A stretch of 64,000 nt of DNA from Acinetobacter sp. UBA801 (GTDB lineage Bacteria > Pseudomonadota > Gammaproteobacteria > Pseudomonadales > Moraxellaceae). A model generated the notes under the pieces. It was not told where the DNA came from and did not search any database. It saw nothing but the letters and a program-made list of their open reading frames with translations. Each line of letters starts with the position of its first letter. Within the stretch, counting starts at the first letter, position 1. This document shows positions 8,858 through 17,095 of this stretch, in pieces. The position numbers and the translations under genes are program-made. The stretch spans positions 28,659-92,658 of the forward strand of contig DBIN01000026.1 in the NCBI GenBank assembly GCA_002296655.1. Direction: 5' to 3'.

Positions 8858-10126
8858 TTACTGTTCCAGTTCTAAGGTAAATTTGGCAGTATCTGGCAAA
8901 TTTTCTACAAAATCATTGCCACCGAACTCATCGCTGCTCAAGTTCAAATCTTTATAGCTCAACACAAAATAGTCGCTATATTTTTTCAATATCAAGGGGT
9001 GCATGCCTGCAGTAAGTGCATCTTGTTCCTTGCATAGTTTCATAACATGACGATCATTCATACTAATCAAATAGCGCTCATCATTCAGATAAATTTGCAC
9101 CAATCCACTACCCTTTGCGTAAATCGGAATCAGGAATTTATGATTTAAGGCAATCGCATTTGCAGCATAGCTCTCAATTTTTTGGCTGATGATGTTAAAC
9201 ACCAAACCATGACCAAAATGGTCGAGCAAGACATTACGATTTTCATACGGCAGCTGAATTTGTAAGCCAAGTTTGTTTAAATCGTGCTGATCGACCTGTT
9301 TATTACTCAGCAAGGAGCGGATCAGGTTTTGTTTCAACTTGGCATCAAAGAAGTTACTGTCTAGCTGTAAATTATTGTATTTTAAAATACGACCTAAAGA
9401 CCAACGATGGTTCGGCAAGACATTTTCAATCACTTTACGATAGTAAAACTTGCTATTCTTTTTCACCTTGCGAATTTTTTGGTAAAAGAACGGCGCATCA
9501 AAAGGATGCGTTAAAAAGTCATTCAGCAATTCAGAGTTGGCTAAAATCGCAATCGCATCATGACCTGTAAATGGTAAATGCAAAGTATGTAAATGCGGAA
9601 TTAAAGGCTGAATTTTTAAATAATGCCCACGATCTTCAGGATAATATTGGTCATAAACCACAATATATTCACGCTGTGCCGATACATCTTGCGCTTGAAT
9701 GCGCATATTGGCATTTAAGTCTGCCTGATAAAACATGTTATAACGTGGGTCGTGAATATCTTCAGGGTCAATTGAATACTGCGGTACTAGAGCCACAATG
9801 CGGTTTAAATCCAGCAAATTGGAATATTTAATTGCCGCATAGCCGCCCATTGAGCCGCCATAGCCCACGCGAATTTTAAACGGGGCAATCAGGTCTTGAA
9901 TGGCTGCCAACATGGCACGCATAGATGCTTCAGGAAACCATGATTTTTCCTTAGGCATGACCCCAATCACATTAAAATGAAACTTTTCCAGTGATTTTTC
10001 AGCATTAATAGACGTTCCTTTGGCTCGTGTAATTAAATCGCCAAAAGAAAAAATCAGCTCCTGAGATGAGCCTTTCATGAAAATAGCGCGGATATGTCCG
10101 TCTTCAAAAATTATGTGTTTGTCCAT
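8858..10126 (-). CDS. alpha/beta-hydrolase-fold protein with extra C-terminal region
   Basis: Numbering from the ATG at 10126 gives 422 residues; a GTG two codons earlier (10132) is also possible. The nucleophile elbow GYGGSMGGYAA puts the serine at residue 92. An acidic candidate follows in VVYDQYYPED (about residue 159), and the histidine in LPFTGHDAIA at about residue 189 completes a plausible Ser-Asp-His triad. After about residue 220 comes a basic segment (KIRKVKKNSKFYYRK) and a domain of about 180 residues I cannot assign. There is no signal peptide, so it is probably cytoplasmic. Substrate is unknown. It is divergent from the methyltransferase gene. Confidence 0.72.
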   Translation of the reverse strand: MDKHIIFEDGHIRAIFMKGSSQELIFSFGDLITRAKGTSINAEKSLEKFHFNVIGVMPKEKSWFPEASMRAMLAAIQDLIAPFKIRVGYGGSMGGYAAIKYSNLLDLNRIVALVPQYSIDPEDIHDPRYNMFYQADLNANMRIQAQDVSAQREYIVVYDQYYPEDRGHYLKIQPLIPHLHTLHLPFTGHDAIAILANSELLNDFLTHPFDAPFFYQKIRKVKKNSKFYYRKVIENVLPNHRWSLGRILKYNNLQLDSNFFDAKLKQNLIRSLLSNKQVDQHDLNKLGLQIQLPYENRNVLLDHFGHGLVFNIISQKIESYAANAIALNHKFLIPIYAKGSGLVQIYLNDERYLISMNDRHVMKLCKEQDALTAGMHPLILKKYSDYFVLSYKDLNLSSDEFGGNDFVENLPDTAKFTLELEQ

Positions 10127-10250
10127 TCCCACACCGGCGCCAAGGCGCTGAAGTAAACTGTTACTTTATTTAACCTTGAATACACTGTACACAAGTTCAA
10201 AAGTGAATATGTTATTTTATAGATGCACAGCAGATTAAAAATCGCAAAAT

Positions 10251-11024
10251 ATGACACAATCTCTACACCCTGCCGCACAACAAGGCTTTGCTTTAGGGGC
10301 AAACCTATATCAACAAGTTCGCCCCAGTTACCCGCAAGAAATTGATATTTTCCTACAAGATCAGCTCCAAGTTCCACTGAATAGCAATATGGTAGACCTA
10401 GGTTCTGGTACAGGAAAGTTCCTGCCACATTTGCTCAAACTGACAACCCAGCTTATAGCGGTAGATCCGATTGCCAGCATGTTAGCCGAATTAAAGCAAC
10501 TTTACCCGCGAGTTGCGACAATTCAGGCACGAAGTGAGCAATTACCGCTCCCCGACCAGTGTGCAGATTTGGTGAGCTGTGCGCAATCTTTTCATTGGTT
10601 TGCCAATCTACAAAGTTTAAAGGAAATACACCGAATCTTAAAACCTCAAGGTTATTTGCTGTTAATTTGGAATCAACGTGATATTTCGGTTAATTGGGTT
10701 AATGCACTGGCACAGATGATTTTGCCTTTTGAGGGCGATACCCCGCGTTTTCACAACCAAGACTGGCGTCAGGTATTTGCCGATACAGATTTATTCCAAC
10801 TCACCCACGAGCAGCAATTTCATCACACGCATGTCGGTACAGTCGAACAAGTAGTATCCAAGCGTTTGCTTTCGACCAGTTTCATTGCTGCGATGCCAAC
10901 CGAACAGCAACAACAACTCAAAACACAATTTGAGCAATTAGTATTAGAATATACAAATAAGTATGCGCAAGATGAAATTGAATTTCCCTATTGCACGCAT
11001 TTGTATGTCTATCAAAAAAGTTGA
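10251..11024 (+). CDS. class I SAM-dependent methyltransferase
   Basis: The 257-residue protein has the Rossmann-type SAM-binding motif I VDLGSGTGKFLPHLL at about residues 47-61 and motif II acidic end LIAVDPIASML. It then has the post-motif CADLVSCAQSFHWFANLQSLKEIHRILKPQGYLLLIWNQRD, typical of the Methyltransf_11/25 group and the YcgJ/Tam-like proteins. The substrate cannot be told from sequence. The lipoprotein gene 19 bases downstream is probably in the same transcript. Confidence 0.88.
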   Translation: MTQSLHPAAQQGFALGANLYQQVRPSYPQEIDIFLQDQLQVPLNSNMVDLGSGTGKFLPHLLKLTTQLIAVDPIASMLAELKQLYPRVATIQARSEQLPLPDQCADLVSCAQSFHWFANLQSLKEIHRILKPQGYLLLIWNQRDISVNWVNALAQMILPFEGDTPRFHNQDWRQVFADTDLFQLTHEQQFHHTHVGTVEQVVSKRLLSTSFIAAMPTEQQQQLKTQFEQLVLEYTNKYAQDEIEFPYCTHLYVYQKS

Positions 11025-11043
11025 ATATGACTGGAGCGAATAA

Positions 11044-11598
11044 ATGCAAATAACCTTTAAACACATGATTGCTCCCTTAACAATTTGTTTGGCTTTCACC
11101 CTCAGCGCCTGTGAGCGCAGCAAGATAGAAAATGCAGACAAACTCAGTCCTGAAGATCAAATCATGCAAACTCAGGTCGAGCAAGCCGCGCTTCAGCCCT
11201 TTGAGATGACTGCGGATGACCCACATGACATTCAATTGCTAATGGATTATGAACAACGCCATGAGCAAATGAGCAATGATTTGGAAGATGAGTTAGCACG
11301 CTTGCATGAAAACAAACAACTCGATGCTGCATTTGCTAAAAATCGCCTACAGGACAACATTCAATCTGCCTTAAGCATGCTCAAGGAACTAGATTTAAAG
11401 ACACCACAAGGGCGTTATATTCAAGGCTTAATGAGTCATTATTGGGAACAGCAAGCACAATATCTGGCAGCTCAAAACACTACTTCTGCACCTTATCCTG
11501 TCAGTAAAGCACAACGTCAACAAGGTTTAGCAGACTTGTTACAGGCGCAGCAACAACTGGAACATTGGCGCGGGCAATATCCACAACTGGATCAATAA
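11044..11598 (+). CDS. hypothetical lipoprotein, helix-rich
   Basis: The 184-residue product has signal MQITFKHMIAPLTICLAFTLSAC with Cys23 in lipobox LSAC and Glu at +2. GGAG lies upstream of the ATG. The mature chain is almost entirely predicted helix, rich in Gln, Leu, Glu and Asp (LMDYEQRHEQMSNDLEDELARL, LADLLQAQQQLEHW), and may form a coiled coil. No family is recognised. It converges on the flavoprotein gene with only seven bases between the stop codons. Confidence 0.72.
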   Translation: MQITFKHMIAPLTICLAFTLSACERSKIENADKLSPEDQIMQTQVEQAALQPFEMTADDPHDIQLLMDYEQRHEQMSNDLEDELARLHENKQLDAAFAKNRLQDNIQSALSMLKELDLKTPQGRYIQGLMSHYWEQQAQYLAAQNTTSAPYPVSKAQRQQGLADLLQAQQQLEHWRGQYPQLDQ

Positions 11599-11605
11599 CG
11601 TATTT

Positions 11606-12808
11606 TTAGGGACGCTGCTGTAAATATTGATGCACCCCTTCCGCGGCAGCACGACCTGTCGCAAAACAGGCTGTCAGCAAATAGCCGCCCGTTGGTGCAT
11701 CCCAATCCAGCATCTCACCACAAAGAAAAACGTGAGGATTAGAATTTAATTGTAATTGTGCAGACAAAACCTCGCGCTTGACCCCACCCGCACAGCTAAT
11801 AGCTTCTTCAATAGGGCGAAACCCCTTCAAAGGCACCATTAAGTTTTTAATCTGCTGCGCCAATTGCATAGGCTGCTGCCAAAGAGCTTTATCCACCAAC
11901 TCACGCACGACTGCAGACTTCACGGCATCCAAACCCGCCTTACGCCAAATATTGCTTAAAGACTGTTTTTTTGAAGGTTGCAACTTTTGACAAAGTTGCT
12001 CAATGCTTAAATCGGGCAATAAATCTAGGTGTAGCTGCATCGGTTGATGTGCAAGCTGCAACTGTCGCAACGCTCGCCCTTGCTTATAAATTAAGCCACT
12101 TTCCAAACCATAATGGCTAATCACAATATCGCCCATGCTTGGTTCAGTACCTTTCACCCATGCTTGCACACGTTTTAATGGTTGCCCAAAAACTGGCTGC
12201 ATATAGTTAGACCAATCACACTCCACCCCTGTATTACTGGCTTGAAAAGGCCGAATTTCATTGGCAGATAACCAATGCTGCCATGCACCATCGCTGCCTA
12301 ATTTCGACCACGACACTGCCCCACATGCCATCACAATGGCGACAAACTGCTGTTGTTCCACTTGCCCTGTACTTAGATTTTGAATGACGAGTTGATTGTT
12401 ATGTAAATCACATACCTGGTGCCGATAATGAAACTGCACACCTGCATCCACTAAGCGTTTTAACCATGCGCGCAGCAAAGGTGCAGCTTTCATTTCTTGT
12501 GGAAAAATCCGCCCCGATGAACCTACATAAGACTGAATACCTAAACCCTGCATCCAGTTTTGAATCCAAGCGGCATCCCATTGTCGAATCCACGGCGCCA
12601 ACCATTCCGCCTGATCATAACGTTGAATAAATTGTGCAATTGGTTCGGCATGTGAAATATTCAGACCCGTTTTACCTGCCATCAAAAACTTGCGCGCCGC
12701 CGAAGGTTTCTGCTCATAAACATGCACATCATAGTCAAACTGACTCAGCACTTCGGCAGCCATTAAACCTGCTGGCCCTGCTCCTATAATTGCAATGCGC
12801 TGTTTCAT
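11606..12808 (-). CDS. TIGR03862-type NAD(P)/FAD-dependent flavoprotein
   Basis: The 400-residue protein opens with an FAD-binding dinucleotide fold, RIAIIGAGPAGLMAAEVLSQ, and the family signature KFLMAGKTGLNISH. It ends with FLCGEMLDWDAPTGGYLLTACFATGRAAAEG, the C-terminal FAD contact of the HI0933/YhiN-like flavoproteins; the TIGR03862 subgroup fits best. The physiological reaction of the group is not established. It follows the TrmB-like gene by six bases on the same strand and is surely in its operon. Confidence 0.87.
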   Translation of the reverse strand: MKQRIAIIGAGPAGLMAAEVLSQFDYDVHVYEQKPSAARKFLMAGKTGLNISHAEPIAQFIQRYDQAEWLAPWIRQWDAAWIQNWMQGLGIQSYVGSSGRIFPQEMKAAPLLRAWLKRLVDAGVQFHYRHQVCDLHNNQLVIQNLSTGQVEQQQFVAIVMACGAVSWSKLGSDGAWQHWLSANEIRPFQASNTGVECDWSNYMQPVFGQPLKRVQAWVKGTEPSMGDIVISHYGLESGLIYKQGRALRQLQLAHQPMQLHLDLLPDLSIEQLCQKLQPSKKQSLSNIWRKAGLDAVKSAVVRELVDKALWQQPMQLAQQIKNLMVPLKGFRPIEEAISCAGGVKREVLSAQLQLNSNPHVFLCGEMLDWDAPTGGYLLTACFATGRAAAEGVHQYLQQRP

Positions 12809-12814
12809 GCCTGT

Positions 12815-13498
12815 TTACTCAGTTTCAAGTGAGTCTTCAGGCACTTTCGCCTCAACTGCAGGAGGTGTTAAAGTTGGCTGCTGTCCTTGCAAAGGCTGAA
12901 AATCATCAAAACGGGTTGTATAAGCGGCTGGCTTGCTGATCTGCAATTCCTGACAACGCTCGCCACGTGCTAAATATTTGATTTCAAAGTGAGTGCGTGC
13001 TGAATCTACTGGAACATCCTGCTGAATAAATGGCAATTTCCACACTTCGATCAGCTGTTGCTGGGCTTCTGCAATATATTCAGGAATATTACTTACTAAG
13101 GTAATACTGCCGCCTGCTTTTAAGCGTGACAATAAAAACTCAAAAAATGGCATATTCAACCAACGCTGGGTGGCATTATGCGGTTCTGGGTTCGGATATA
13201 AAATAAAGAATTGCTCAACTTGAGCAGGAAATAAAGCATGTACAATCCATGGAATTGCATCGGCATGTACTATTTGCAAGTTACGCTGACCTTCAAGTTG
13301 ATGCTGTTTTTGCATCGCCACAAATTTTTCACGGGTACGCTCAATCGCAATTAATTTTTTATCGGGATATTGTCCACTAAATAATAAAGCATGCTTGCCT
13401 TTTCCCGCACCAATTTCAACACAAACCGATTCATTGGCAATGGCTTGAAAATCACGAGGGGCATGCATACGCTGGGCTTGAAATTGACGAATTGGCAT
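12815..13498 (-). CDS. TrmB-like SAM-dependent methyltransferase
   Basis: The 227-residue protein resembles tRNA (guanine-N7)-methyltransferase TrmB. It has motif I VCVEIGAGKGKHALLFS, IAIERTREKFVAM and HADAIPWIVHALFPAQVEQFFILYPNPEPHNATQRWLN, then FFEFLLSRLKAGGSITLVSN. In true TrmB the segment after motif IV reads roughly DPWPKxRHxKRR and binds the substrate; here it is YPNPEPHNATQRW, so the basic cluster is gone. A C-terminal tail of about 30 residues is Pro/Gln-rich. It is probably a paralogue with a different substrate. It heads a two-gene unit with the flavoprotein. Confidence 0.75.
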   Translation of the reverse strand: MPIRQFQAQRMHAPRDFQAIANESVCVEIGAGKGKHALLFSGQYPDKKLIAIERTREKFVAMQKQHQLEGQRNLQIVHADAIPWIVHALFPAQVEQFFILYPNPEPHNATQRWLNMPFFEFLLSRLKAGGSITLVSNIPEYIAEAQQQLIEVWKLPFIQQDVPVDSARTHFEIKYLARGERCQELQISKPAAYTTRFDDFQPLQGQQPTLTPPAVEAKVPEDSLETE

Positions 13499-13589
13499 AA
13501 TCAGATCAAACTTATAAAATTCGGCACAAGTCTACCAAGTCAGGTGCTATTTGCCTAATCCAATCCTGCATTTTTCATAGGAGTTCAGC

Positions 13590-13763
13590 ATGCCTCGTAC
13601 TTTCCCTTGCCCACGTTGTGGCGAAGCTACACAATGGGAAGACAATCCTTTTCGTCCATTTTGTTCCGAGCGTTGCAAACTGATTGATTTAGGCGCATGG
13701 GCAAGTGATGAATATCGTTTACCCACCCAAGATGCTCCACAAGCAGAAAATTCTGAGGAATAG
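13590..13763 (+). CDS. yacG: DNA gyrase inhibitor / zinc-binding protein YacG
   Basis: This 57-residue gene has a four-cysteine zinc site, [12 protein letters not shown] and [12 protein letters not shown] (Cys7, Cys10, Cys25, Cys29), followed by the conserved WASDEYRLP. These are the defining features of YacG, which in E. coli binds the GyrB C-terminal region and inhibits gyrase. The acidic C-terminal tail is typical. AGGAG six bases before the ATG supports the start. In many proteobacteria yacG lies beside coaE or pilD; those genes are not next to it here. Confidence 0.93.
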   Translation: MPRTFPCPRCGEATQWEDNPFRPFCSERCKLIDLGAWASDEYRLPTQDAPQAENSEE

Positions 13764-13926
13764 AATCAAACAATTACTCTGCTTAAAGAGTAAAAGTACA
13801 CCTAAATTTCAGCTCAAAATTCCGTTGGGAAATACAACTACTTTCATGAAAAATTTCACATTTTTGTTAATCAATTGTTCAAAATTTTATTGCTTAATCA
13901 TGGCTTAAAAAAGACGAGTTACACAC

Positions 13927-13932
13927 TATAAT
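13927..13932 (+). promoter_or_regulatory. possible -10 element of the 14004 gene
   Basis: A perfect TATAAT stands 72 bases before the ATG at 14004. No good -35 hexamer is found at the expected spacing (CTTAAA is the nearest), so the assignment is tentative. Confidence 0.35.
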
Positions 13933-14003
13933 CGTGACGCGTGTAGAACACACGCCATTGAATAAAAAATTAAGCAAAAACAAAATTTTAGGAACACAAC
14001 ACC

Positions 14004-14162
14004 ATGGAAGCATTCCTTAAAGGAATTTTAATGCTGAGTATTTTACTCGCCACCAGCAGCTCGGGTTTAGGTCTTTACACACATGATCTTTTAATGCTCA
14101 GTGTTGGCATTTTACTCACTTTCTTTGCCATGCTATTTGCTCTTGAAAGCAGACAGTCTTAG
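14004..14162 (+). CDS. small membrane protein (52 residues)
   Basis: The product is MEAFLKGILMLSILLATSSS followed by GLGLYTHDLL and MLSVGILLTFFAMLFALESRQS. It consists of two hydrophobic helices joined by a short loop, ending in a charged tail. Support for it being real: consensus -10 box upstream, GGA seven bases before the next in-frame signal, a clean hairpin terminator 22 bases after the stop, and no competing frame. No family is recognised; it is too short to assign by motif. Confidence 0.65.
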   Translation: MEAFLKGILMLSILLATSSSGLGLYTHDLLMLSVGILLTFFAMLFALESRQS

Positions 14163-14183
14163 AAAAACGATTGTGCAAATAAA

Positions 14184-14207
14184 AAAAGTCAGTACACACT
14201 GACTTTT
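14184..14207. terminator. Bidirectional terminator between convergent genes
   Basis: AAAGTCAGT and ACTGACTTT form a 9-bp stem with a 4-5 base loop. The left flank is an A-run (a T-run on the minus strand) and the right flank is TTTT. It can stop both the 14004 gene and the MBL hydrolase gene. Confidence 0.85.
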
Positions 14208-14242
14208 AGCTGATCTTTTACTATTAAATCACAGCACAAGAC

Positions 14243-14887
14243 CTAACCTGCTTGCCCCGCCACAAACGGGTTGTGCTGTTTTTCAAATCCAATAGTACTG
14301 ATGGGACCATGCCCAGAAATAAACTGAGTGTCATCTGGTAAACTAAAACATTCGCGCTGAATTGAATCTAGCAATTGTTGATGATTGCCACGTGGAAAAT
14401 CGGTGCGCCCAATTGAGCCTTTAAATAGCACATCACCTGTCCACAAGATGCCATATTTTGCATTATAAAACATCACATGCCCTGGGGTATGCCCAGGCGC
14501 ATAACGCACTTCAAAGCTTTCTTGCCCCAATTGCAGCACTTCACCACCTTCTAACCACTGTGTAACCGTGACTTGTTCAGGGATAGGAAAACCATAACGC
14601 GCAGACACTTCTTGCAGTTGATCTAACCAAAATGCATCTTCTTTTTGTGGACCAATCACAGGAACATTCCAGTGATGTTGCAATGTGCCCACAGCACCCG
14701 CATGGTCTAGATGCCCATGAGTTAGCCACAAAGCTTTCACCGTTAAACCCAACGCTTCAATTTCAGCTTTCAATTTTTCAGGCTCGCCGCCTGCATCAAT
14801 CAAAATCGCTTCTTTGCTTTCTGCATCCCACACAATCGAGCAGTTTTGCTGAAAAGCAGTGACTGGAATAATTTTGACTTGCAACAT
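14243..14887 (-). CDS. MBL-fold metallo-hydrolase (YcbL / glyoxalase II-like)
   Basis: The 214-residue protein has every metal-binding motif of the metallo-beta-lactamase fold: THGHLDHAG (HxHxDH), YAPGHTPGHVMF, WTGDVLFKGSIGRTDFPRGN and the C-terminal SGHGPISTIGFEKQHNPFV. The last two place it in the short, YcbL-type glyoxalase II group, which lacks the C-terminal helical domain of GloB. Physiological substrate is unproven. The start at 14887 follows GAGG by nine bases; a TTG 15 bases upstream is less likely. It is last in a minus-strand run from hemH. Confidence 0.9.
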   Translation of the reverse strand: MLQVKIIPVTAFQQNCSIVWDAESKEAILIDAGGEPEKLKAEIEALGLTVKALWLTHGHLDHAGAVGTLQHHWNVPVIGPQKEDAFWLDQLQEVSARYGFPIPEQVTVTQWLEGGEVLQLGQESFEVRYAPGHTPGHVMFYNAKYGILWTGDVLFKGSIGRTDFPRGNHQQLLDSIQRECFSLPDDTQFISGHGPISTIGFEKQHNPFVAGQAG

Positions 14888-14905
14888 GATGGCGAACCTC
14901 AAAAA

Positions 14906-15919
14906 TTAATGGCTTAGGTTAAGCTTTACAGCATCAAGATTAGCTTGAAGTAAATGCTTGAGCAAATCCAAATGATCGGCACGGGTATTCAATGCAGGAA
15001 TGTAGGCATATTCTTTGCCACCTGCTTGCAAAAATAATTCTGCATTTTGAATCGCCAATTCTTCTAGGGTTTCTAGACAATCTGCAGAAAAAGCAGGGCT
15101 CATAATTTGCACCGACTTCACGCCCTGCTGTCCCCATTCTTCAAGTAACACATCGGTATAGGGTTTGACCCATTCCTGTTTACCAAAACGTGACTGGAAG
15201 CTAATCGCCCATTGTTCATCATTTAAATTTAAGGCATCGGCAAGCAATTTTGCTGTAATCCGACAACGCTCTGCATACGGATCACCCTTATCGGCATAAG
15301 GCTGTGGAATGCCATGAAACGACATCAACAGTTTTTCTGCCATACCATGCTCGGCTTGAAACTCACGCACACTCTGCGCTAAAGCCTGAATGTATAAAGG
15401 ATGTTGATAATAATCACGAATGATGGATAAGCCCGGCAAATTACGCTGCTGTGGCACCCATTTGGCAACGGCATCATATAAAGGCGCAGTCGAAGTTGCT
15501 GAATATTGTGGAAATAAAGGGAACAAAATCACATGATCTTGAGGATTTTGACTCAAAGCTGCCAAAGCCTGTTGAATACCCGGATTGCCATAGGTCATTA
15601 CTGGCACAATATTCAATTCAAACTCAGGATATAGCGGCAATAACTGCTGTTTTAAGGCATCAACCTGTTGTAACAAAATTTCACGCATCGGTGAATCTTG
15701 TTGCCAGACCATGGCATAAGCATGCGCAACACGCTTAGGACGAAATGGCAAAATGAATAAATTTAAAATGATTTGCCAAATCGGTTTGGGAATTTCAATC
15801 ACCCGTTGATCAGATAAAAACTGCTTTAAAAAACGGCGAACTCCCGCTGCAGTCGGTTCATCAGGCGTACCTAAATTGGCTAAAAGAACGGTTATTTTGG
15901 GTTTTTCTGTAGACAACAT
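14906..15919 (-). CDS. hemH: ferrochelatase
   Basis: Inserts ferrous iron into protoporphyrin IX, the last step of protoheme synthesis. The 337-residue sequence begins [27 protein letters not shown], the family N-terminal signature. It carries the catalytic histidine in [19 protein letters not shown], then [13 protein letters not shown], and the C-terminal [18 protein letters not shown]. No C-terminal [2Fe-2S] cysteine cluster is seen. It lies 18 bases before the MBL gene on the same strand and 63 bases after the DUF4062 gene. Confidence 0.97.
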   Translation of the reverse strand: MLSTEKPKITVLLANLGTPDEPTAAGVRRFLKQFLSDQRVIEIPKPIWQIILNLFILPFRPKRVAHAYAMVWQQDSPMREILLQQVDALKQQLLPLYPEFELNIVPVMTYGNPGIQQALAALSQNPQDHVILFPLFPQYSATSTAPLYDAVAKWVPQQRNLPGLSIIRDYYQHPLYIQALAQSVREFQAEHGMAEKLLMSFHGIPQPYADKGDPYAERCRITAKLLADALNLNDEQWAISFQSRFGKQEWVKPYTDVLLEEWGQQGVKSVQIMSPAFSADCLETLEELAIQNAELFLQAGGKEYAYIPALNTRADHLDLLKHLLQANLDAVKLNLSH

Positions 15920-15982
15920 CCAGCCCTCGTGTCTGATGATTGAACCCGACTACTTTAACAGTTTTTTACTCTGTATTGAGAG

Positions 15983-17011
15983 TCAATACGGTGTTTTAAA
16001 TGAATTCACCCGATCGGTATCTAGCAAATTGCTCTCTAAAAGTTTTTGCGCTTTTGCTGTAGTTTGCCACAACATCCGCTGACGATCATCACGCCCCGCT
16101 TGCACAATCCAGTCATTTTGACACATTTGCATTTTAATCTCATGCAAAGCTCGAATATTGATTTGAGCACGTGCAACCGCATGCGCACGCGGCATGATCC
16201 GACGCGCATCATCCAAACCTGTTTCATTCAAATATTCATTCATACGTTTAGAAAAATATTCTTCAGGAGTCGGATGAATAAAAGTATTACCTAAAATTGC
16301 TAACAACTGCGCCCAGGTTAAGCTTCGCTCAACTTTCAGCTCTCTAAAGTTACCATCCTGATACGCATGCATGCGATATTCAAAACGATATGATTCATTC
16401 ATCGACACTTTAGACAGGCTTAGAAATGGGTCTGCTTGACGCTGTCCCACATCAGTTTCTAGCTGACTTAACTTACTTTTTAAACGCTCAATTTCATCAT
16501 GCAAGGCTTGCGTATTTTGCGGACGTACCCAACCAGGCGTCGGATAACGCTCCAACATTTGCGACATATTAAAGCGGACAGCAAGCTCTAAATCACGTAG
16601 AGTGCGGTAGCAAAATACCTGATCGACTTCTTGTTGTAATAATGTACGAAACTCTTTGAATTTTTTGCGTAATTCAGGTTTTTCATCATGTAAAGCTGGA
16701 TCTCGTGAATCTGGGTCTTCGTGCATAAATACAATGATCGGCTTTTGCTTGGTGAATGCATAAATATACTCTAAATGCATATAACCCACGCCCGACACCG
16801 ATTGCTCACCGTACTGGCTGCCCAATAGAATCACCACATAATCACAATCATCGATTTGACGGCGTGCAAACGCAGTGCTAAGTGGGGTGCGTTTTTCTAA
16901 CCCCCACGAAAAAAAACCCATTCCTACCAATGTTTGTGCCAAGACCACTCTTTCTGGCTGCATATCTGCCCCAGAAGTCGAGATAAAGACCTGATAGCGC
17001 TTATCCAGCAT
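15983..17011 (-). CDS. DUF4062 domain-containing protein
   Basis: Residues 1-100 of 342 match the DUF4062 pattern: KRYQVFISTSGADMQPERVVLAQTL, then IDDCDYVVILLGSQYGEQSVSGVGYMHLEYIYAF and KPIIVFMHEDPDSRDP. DUF4062 is a flavodoxin/TIR-like alpha/beta domain that often heads multidomain bacterial proteins, including NTPase-containing putative defence proteins. Here residues about 170-195 form a short coiled coil (DEIERLKSKLSQLETDV). The last 145 residues contain a Trp/His/Arg-rich domain I cannot assign. The ribosome binding site is AGGAGAGG. A perfect palindrome lies in the leader. It sits between murI and hemH on the same strand. Function unknown. Confidence 0.8.
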   Translation of the reverse strand: MLDKRYQVFISTSGADMQPERVVLAQTLVGMGFFSWGLEKRTPLSTAFARRQIDDCDYVVILLGSQYGEQSVSGVGYMHLEYIYAFTKQKPIIVFMHEDPDSRDPALHDEKPELRKKFKEFRTLLQQEVDQVFCYRTLRDLELAVRFNMSQMLERYPTPGWVRPQNTQALHDEIERLKSKLSQLETDVGQRQADPFLSLSKVSMNESYRFEYRMHAYQDGNFRELKVERSLTWAQLLAILGNTFIHPTPEEYFSKRMNEYLNETGLDDARRIMPRAHAVARAQINIRALHEIKMQMCQNDWIVQAGRDDRQRMLWQTTAKAQKLLESNLLDTDRVNSFKTPY

Positions 17012-17030
17012 TGGTTTCCTCTCCTATTGC

Positions 17031-17062
17031 CATTACAAGTCAGTCACCGTCTACTTGTAATG
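17031..17062 (-). promoter_or_regulatory. 10-bp perfect palindrome in the DUF4062 gene leader
   Basis: CATTACAAGT and ACTTGTAATG are separated by 12 bases and lie 19 bases before the DUF4062 start codon, in the murI-DUF4062 gap. It may be an operator or an mRNA hairpin. There is no T-run, so it is not a normal terminator. Confidence 0.55.
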
Positions 17063-17095
17063 CCTTTCCCCAATTGTAAAAAAATAATCTTAAAT

